Shown piece by piece: positions 58,301 to 64,000 of a stretch of 64,000 nucleotides of DNA. This DNA is from Mercurialis annua (Eukaryota; Streptophyta; Magnoliopsida; Malpighiales; Euphorbiaceae), in contig NC_065570.1 of the NCBI RefSeq assembly GCF_937616625.2, positions 16,254,001 through 16,318,000 of the forward strand. The letters are read 5' to 3'. A model generated the notes under the pieces. The model was given only the letters and a program-made list of their open reading frames with translations. It had not been told where the DNA came from and did no database searches. The position numbers and the translations under genes were made by a program. Position 1 is the first letter of the stretch. The number at the start of each line of letters is the position of its first letter.

Positions 58301-61300
58301 CGTTTCAACTTTTTAGCAATTTAAGCCAAACGTTTACATACGTATCGAAACAAATCCAAGAGTTTTACCTTTTTAGCAATTTAATCCAAATGTTTCACCT
58401 TTTTAGCAATTTAATCCAAACGTTTCACCTTTTTAGCAATTTAAGCCAAACGTTTACAAAAGTTACGAAACAAATCCAAATATTTCACCTTTTTAGCGAT
58501 TTAAGCGAAATGTTTACAAACGATACGAAACAAAATAGGACGTTTCACCTTTTTTGCCCTTTAATCCAAACATTTACAAATATTATATACAAAACCAAAC
58601 GTTTAAAACGTTACGAAACAAATCCAAGCGTGTTTCCTTTTAGCAGTTTAAGCCAAACGTTTATAAAGGTTGCGAAACAAATCCAAACGTTTCCCCTTTT
58701 TAGCGATTTAGGCCAAGTGTTAACAAATCCAAACGTTTCACCTTTTTAGCAATTTAAGCCAAACGTTTACAAAAATTACTAAAAAATCCAAACGTTACGA
58801 AAAAAAACCAAACCTTTACAAACGTTACGAAACAAATCCAAGCGTTTTACCTTTTTAGCAATTCAAACGTTATCAAACAAATCCAAGCGTTTCACCTTTT
58901 TAGCAATTTAAGCAAAACGTTTATAAACGTTACGAAATAAATCCAAACGTTTCACCGTTTTAGCGATTTAAGGCGAACGTTTACAAAGGTTATGAAACAA
59001 ACCAAACGTTTTACCTTTTTAGCGATTTAAGCGAAACGTTTACAAACGTTACAAAACAAATCCAAAAATTTCCCCATTTTAGCGATTTAAGCAAAACGTT
59101 ATGAAACAAATCCAAACGTTTCACCTTTTTAGCGATTTAAGCCAAACGTTTACAAACGTTCTGCAACAAATCCAAGCATTTCACCATTTTAGAAATTTAA
59201 GCCAAACGTTTACAAACGTTGTGAAACAAATCCAAGCGTTTCACCTTTTTAGCAATTTATGCCAAACGTTTACAAACGTTACGAAACAAATCCAAGCGTT
59301 TCCCCTTTTTTTGCAATTAAAGCCAAACGTTTATAAACGTTACAAAACAAATACAAGCGTTTCAACTTTTTAGCAATTTAAGCCAAACGTTTACATACGT
59401 ATCGAAACAAATCCAAGAGTTTTACCTTTTTAGCAATTTAATCCAAATGTTTCACCTTTTTAGCAATTTTAGCCAAACGTTTACAAACTTTACAAAAAAA
59501 TCTAAACGTTTCAATTTTTTTGCAATTTAAGCCAAACGTTTACAAACGTTAGGAAACAAATACAAGCGTTTTAACTTTTTAGCAATTTAAGCCAAATGTT
59601 TACATAAGTTACGAAACAAATCCAAACGTTTATCCTATTTAGCGATTTAAGCCAAACGTTTACAAACATTACGAAACAAATCCAAACGTATCCCTTTTTT
59701 AGCGATTTAAGCCAAACATTTACAAAGGTTATGAGAAAATTCCAAATGTTTCACCTTTTTAGCAAATTAAGTCAAACGTTTACAAACGTTACGAAAAAAA
59801 TCCAAGCGTTTAACCTTTTTCGCAATTTAAGCCAAACGTTTATAAACGTTACGAAACAAATCCAAGTGTTTCACCTTTTTAGCAATTTAAGCCAAATGTT
59901 TACAAACGTTACGAAACAAATCCAAAGTTTCCCCTTTTTAGCGATTTAAGGCAAACGTTTACAAACTTTACAAAAAAAATCCAAGTGTTTCACCTTTTTA
60001 GCGATTTAAGCCAAATGTTTAAAAAAATTACGAAACAAATCCAAACGTTTCACCTTTTTAGCAATTTAAGCCAAACGTTTACAAAAGTTACGAAATAAAT
60101 CCAAATATTTCACCTTTTTAGCGATTTAAGCGAAATGTTTACAAACGATACGAAACGAAATAGGACGTTTCACCTTTTTTGCCCTTTAATCCAAACATTT
60201 ACAAATATTATATACAAAACCAAACGTTTAAAACGTTACGAAACAAATCCAAGCGTGTTTCCTTTTAGCAGTTTAAGCCAAACATTTATAAAGGTTGCGA
60301 AACAAATCCAAACGTTTCCCCTTTTTAGCGATTTAGGCCAAGTGTTAACAAATCCAAATGTTTCACCTTTTAGCAATTTAAGCCAAACGTTTACAAAAAT
60401 TACTAAAAAATCCAAACGTTACGAAAAAAAACCAAACGTTTACAAACGTTACGAAACAAATCCAAGCGTTTTACCTTTTTAGCAATTCAATCCAAACGTT
60501 ATCAAACAAATCCAAGCGTTTCACCTTTTTAGCAATTTAAGCAAAACGTTTATAAACGTTACGAAATAAATCCAAACGTTTCACCGTTTTAGTGATTTAA
60601 GACGAACGTTTACAAAGGTTATGAAACAAACGAAACGTTTTACCTTTTTAGCGATTTAAGCGAAACGTTTACAAACGTTACGAAACAAATCCAAAAATTT
60701 CCCCATTTTAGCGATTTAAGCAAAACGTTATGAAACAAATCCAAACGTTTCACCTTTTTAGCGATTTAAGCCAAACGTTTACAAACGTTCTGAAACAAAT
60801 CCAAGCATTTCACCATTTTAGAAATTTAAGCCAAACGTTTACAAACGTTGTGAAACAAATCCAAGCGTTTCACCTTTTTAGCAATTTAAGCCAAACGTTT
60901 ACAAACGTTACGAAACAAATCCAAGTGTTTCACCTTTTTTTGCAATTAAAGCCAAACGTTTATAAACGTTACAAAACAAATACAAGCGTTTCAACTTTTT
61001 AGCAATTTAAGCCAAACGTTTACATACGTATCGAAACAAATCCAAGAGTTTTACCTTTTTAGCAATTTAATCCAAATGTTTCACCTTTTTAGCAATTTTA
61101 GCCAAACGTTTACAAACTTTACAAAAAAATCTAAACGTTTTACTTTTTTTGCAATTTAAGACAAACGTTTAAAAACGTTAGTAAACAAATACAAGCGTTT
61201 TAACTTTTTAGCAATTTAAGCCAAATGTTTACATAAGTTACGAAACAAATCCAAACGTTTATCCTTTTTAGCGATTTAAGCCAAATGTTTACAAACATTA

Positions 61301-61370
61301 CGAAACAAATCCAAACGTATCCCTTTTTTAGCGATTTAAGCCAAACATTTACAAAGGTTATGAGAAAATT
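49301..61370 (+). repeat. Higher-order satellite repeat, about 1.63 kb period
   Basis: Blocks of about 27 monomers recur in fixed order. The marker ACATACGTATCGAAAC is at 49301, 51761, 53391, 55081, 56711, 58336, 59393 and 61022. The marker AAAACGTTAT followed by (G/A)AAACAAATCC gives spacings of 1253, 1630, 1690, 1630, 1625, 1057 and 1629. Copies from about 51.4 kb onward look nearly identical by eye, far more alike than neighbouring monomers within a copy, which indicates recent amplification. The 1690 copy has one extra monomer and the 1057 copy lacks about 570 bp. Confidence 0.93.
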
Positions 61371-64000
61371 CCAAATATTTCACCTTTTTAGCAATTTAAG
61401 CCAAATGTTTAAAACAATTACGAAACAAATCCAAACGTTTCACCTTTTTAGCAATTTAAGCCAAACGTTTACAAAAGTTACGAAACAAATCCAAACATTT
61501 CACCTTTTTAGCGATTTAAGCGAAATGTTTACAAATGATGCGAAACAAAATAGGACGTTTCACCTTTTTTGCGCTTTAATCCAAACATTTACAAATATTA
61601 CGAACAAAACCAAACGTTTAAAACGTTATAAAACAAATCCAAGCGTGTCTCCTTTTAGCAGTTTAGGCCAAACGTTTAGAAACGTTGCGAAACAAATCCA
61701 AACGTTTCCCCCTTTTAGCGATTTAAGCCAAGTGTTTACAAACGTTACGAAACAAATCCAAACGTTTCACCTTTTTAGCAATTTAAGCCAAACGTTAACA
61801 AACATTACTAAAAAATCCAAACGTTACGAAACAAAACCAAACGTTTACAAAAGTTATGAAACAAATCCAAGCGTTTCACCTTTTTAGCAATTCAAGCCAA
61901 ACGTTATCAAACAAATCCAAGCATTTCACCTTTTTAGCAATTTAAGCAAAACGTTTACAAACGTTACGAAATAAATCCAAACGTTTCACCGTTTTAGCGA
62001 TTTACGGCGAATGTTTACAAACGTTATGAAACAAACCAAACGTTTTACCTTTTTAGCGATTTAAGCGAAACATTTACAAACGTTACGAAACAAATCCAAA
62101 AATTTCCCCATTTTAGCGATTTAAGCAAAACGTTTAAAACGTTATGAAACAAATCCAAACATTTCACCTTTTTAGCGATTTAAGCCAAACGTTTACAAAC
62201 GTTATGAAACAAATCCAAACGTTTAACATTTTTAGCGATTGAAGCCCAACATTTTACAAACGTTACGAAACAAATCCAAACGTTTCCCATATTTAGTAAT
62301 TTAAACCAAACGTTACAAGAAAAACCAATCGTTTCACCTTTTTAGCGATTTAAACCAAGCGTTACAAACGTATCGAAACAAATCAAAGCGTTTCACCTTT
62401 TTAGAAATTTAAGCCAAACTTTTACAAAAATTACGAAACAAATCCAAGAGTTTCACCTTTTTATCAATTTAAGCCAAACGTTTGCAAAAATTACGAAACA
62501 AATCCAAACGTTTCACCTTTTTAGCGATTTAAGCCAAAGGTTTACAAACGGTATGAAACAAATCCAAACGTTTCACATATTTAGCGATTGAAGCCAAATG
62601 TTTACAAACGTTACGAAACAAATCCAAATGTTTCAAATTTTTAGCAATTTAGGCCAAACGTTTACAAACATTACGAAACAAATCCAAATATTTCACCTTT
62701 TCAGCGATTTAAGCCAAACGTTGACAAACGTGACGAAACAAATCCAAACGTTTCCCCTTTTTAGTCATTTAAGCCACACGTTTACAAACGTTACGAAACA
62801 AATCCAAGTGTTTCACCTTTTTTGTGATTTAAGCCAAACGTGTACAAACATTACGAAACAAATCCAATTTTTTCACCTTTTTAGAGATTTAAGGCAAAAG
62901 TTTAAAAACATTACGAAACAAATCCAAACGTTTCATCTTTTTAGCGATTTAAACCGAACGTTTACAAACGTTACGAAACACATCCAAATATTTCACCTTT
63001 TTAGCGGTTTAAGCGAAATGTTTCCAAACGATACAAAACAAAACAGGACGTTTCACCTTTTTTGCGCTTTAATCCAAACATTTACAAATGTTAGGAACAA
63101 AACCAAACATTTAAAACGTTACGAAACAAATCCACGCGTGTCACCTTTTAGCAGTTTAAGCCAAACGTTTATAAACGTTGCGAAAAAAATCCAAACGTTT
63201 CCCTTTTTTAGCTATTTAAGCCAAGCGTTTACAAACGTTACGAAACAAATCCAAATGTTTCACCTTTTTAGCAAGATTTAAGCCAAACATTTACAAAATT
63301 TACAAAAAAATCGATACGTTATGAAACAAAACCAAACGTTTACAAACGTTACGAAACAAATCCAAGCGTTTCACCTTTTTAGCAATTTAAGCCAAAAGTT
63401 ATGAAACAATTCCAAGCGTTTCACCTTTTTAGCAATTTAAGCAAAAAGTTTACAAACGTTACAAAATAAATCAAAACCTTTTTAGCGATTTAAGGAGAAC
63501 GTTTACAAACGTTATGAAACAAACCAAAAGTTTCACCTTTTTAGCGATTTAAGCCAAACATTTACAAACGTTACGAAACAAATCCAAAAGTTTACCTATT
63601 TTAGCGATTTAAGCAAAACGTTTAAAACGTTACGAAACAAATCCAAACGTTTCACCTTTTTAGCGATTTAAGCCAAACGTTTACAAACGTTACGAAACAA
63701 ATCCAAATGTTTCACATTGTTAGCGATTGAAGCCCAACGTTTTACAAACATTTCGAAACAAATCCAAACGTTTCCCATATATAGCAATTTAAACCAAATG
63801 TTTACAAACGTTACAAAAAAAAAAATCAAGCGTTTCACCTTTTTAGCGATTTAAACCAAGCGTTTTCAAACGTTAGGAACAAATCCAAGAGTTTCACCTT
63901 TTAGCAATTTAGGCCAAACGTTTGCAAACATTACGAAACAAATCCAAACGTTTCACCTTTTTAGAGATTTAAGCCAAAGGTTTACAATTGGTACGAAACA
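61371..64000 (+). repeat. 60-bp satellite array (block 8), paralogous to 42.7-48.5 kb
   Basis: Monomer order and rare variants follow blocks 5, 6 and 7. Examples are TAGGAACAAAACC before CCACGCGTGTCACC (near 46085 and 63095) and GGTTTACAATTGGTACG (near 48489 and 63975). It lacks both solo LTRs. It runs off the window end. Confidence 0.94.

Noticed and set aside
62598..63281. Long open frames (up to 227 codons) made of 20-residue repeats, here and throughout the satellite on both strands
   Set aside because: The monomer is 60 bp, divisible by three, and one forward frame of the consensus has no stop, so long frames arise automatically. They end at indels or stop-creating variants, neighbouring units show mostly CpG transitions rather than a protein-conserving pattern, and start codons are incidental.

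Overview
This window is plant nuclear DNA with no recognisable host gene, rRNA, tRNA or CRISPR array. It is a satellite block with a 60-bp monomer, invaded by plant-type LTR retrotransposons and one Mutator-type DNA element. The plant assignment rests on four things: an initiator-Met-tRNA primer site (TGGTATCAGAGC), long Tekay/Del-like LTRs (TGTAATACC ... GGGTCGTGACA), an Athila-like element with its 3' polypurine signal and 'putative plant transposon protein' ORF, and a 9-bp target duplication around a long-TIR element. The species cannot be told. Pericentromeric, centromeric or other heterochromatin is likely but unproven.

Layout: satellite in reverse orientation covers 1-267. A nested transposon island fills 268 to about 14743. 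It holds a pol-less Tekay-like element (LTR 268-3791, internal 3792-6316, second LTR cut at 7490), a 1,013-bp MULE-like element inside the first LTR (2594-3606), and a minus-strand, 5'-truncated Athila-like element (7491 to about 14743). Reverse satellite resumes to 21921, interrupted by a solo LTR (16525-19356). At about 21921 the array flips to forward orientation and runs to the window end. It is interrupted by a Tekay-like 5' LTR plus gag fragment (37959-41280), a minus-strand Athila-like solo LTR (43287-44732) and a further solo LTR, possibly copia (46138-47653). From 49301 to about 61370 the array is organised as a young higher-order repeat of about 1.63 kb.

An exact consensus monomer lies at 48141-48200. 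It contains CCAAACGTTT twice, 30 bp apart, and AACGTT three times. Its length is divisible by three and one forward frame has no stop, so the array throws off many 60-230 codon open frames built on 20-residue repeats; I treat these as artefacts.

The three transposon reading frames (gag at 40401, acidic ORF at 14223, Athila ORF at 12452) each carry an in-frame TGA at a site readable as a former CGA, and none is intact.

The most notable signals are: clusters of short perfect palindromes in every Tekay- and Athila-type LTR, each with a different sequence word; two stem-loops with the same AGGA loop but different stems beside polypurine tracts in the Athila-like element; a covarying hairpin in the Tekay-like LTRs; and three solo LTRs that each have an uninterrupted paralogous site elsewhere in the window, which orders the satellite duplications and the insertions.
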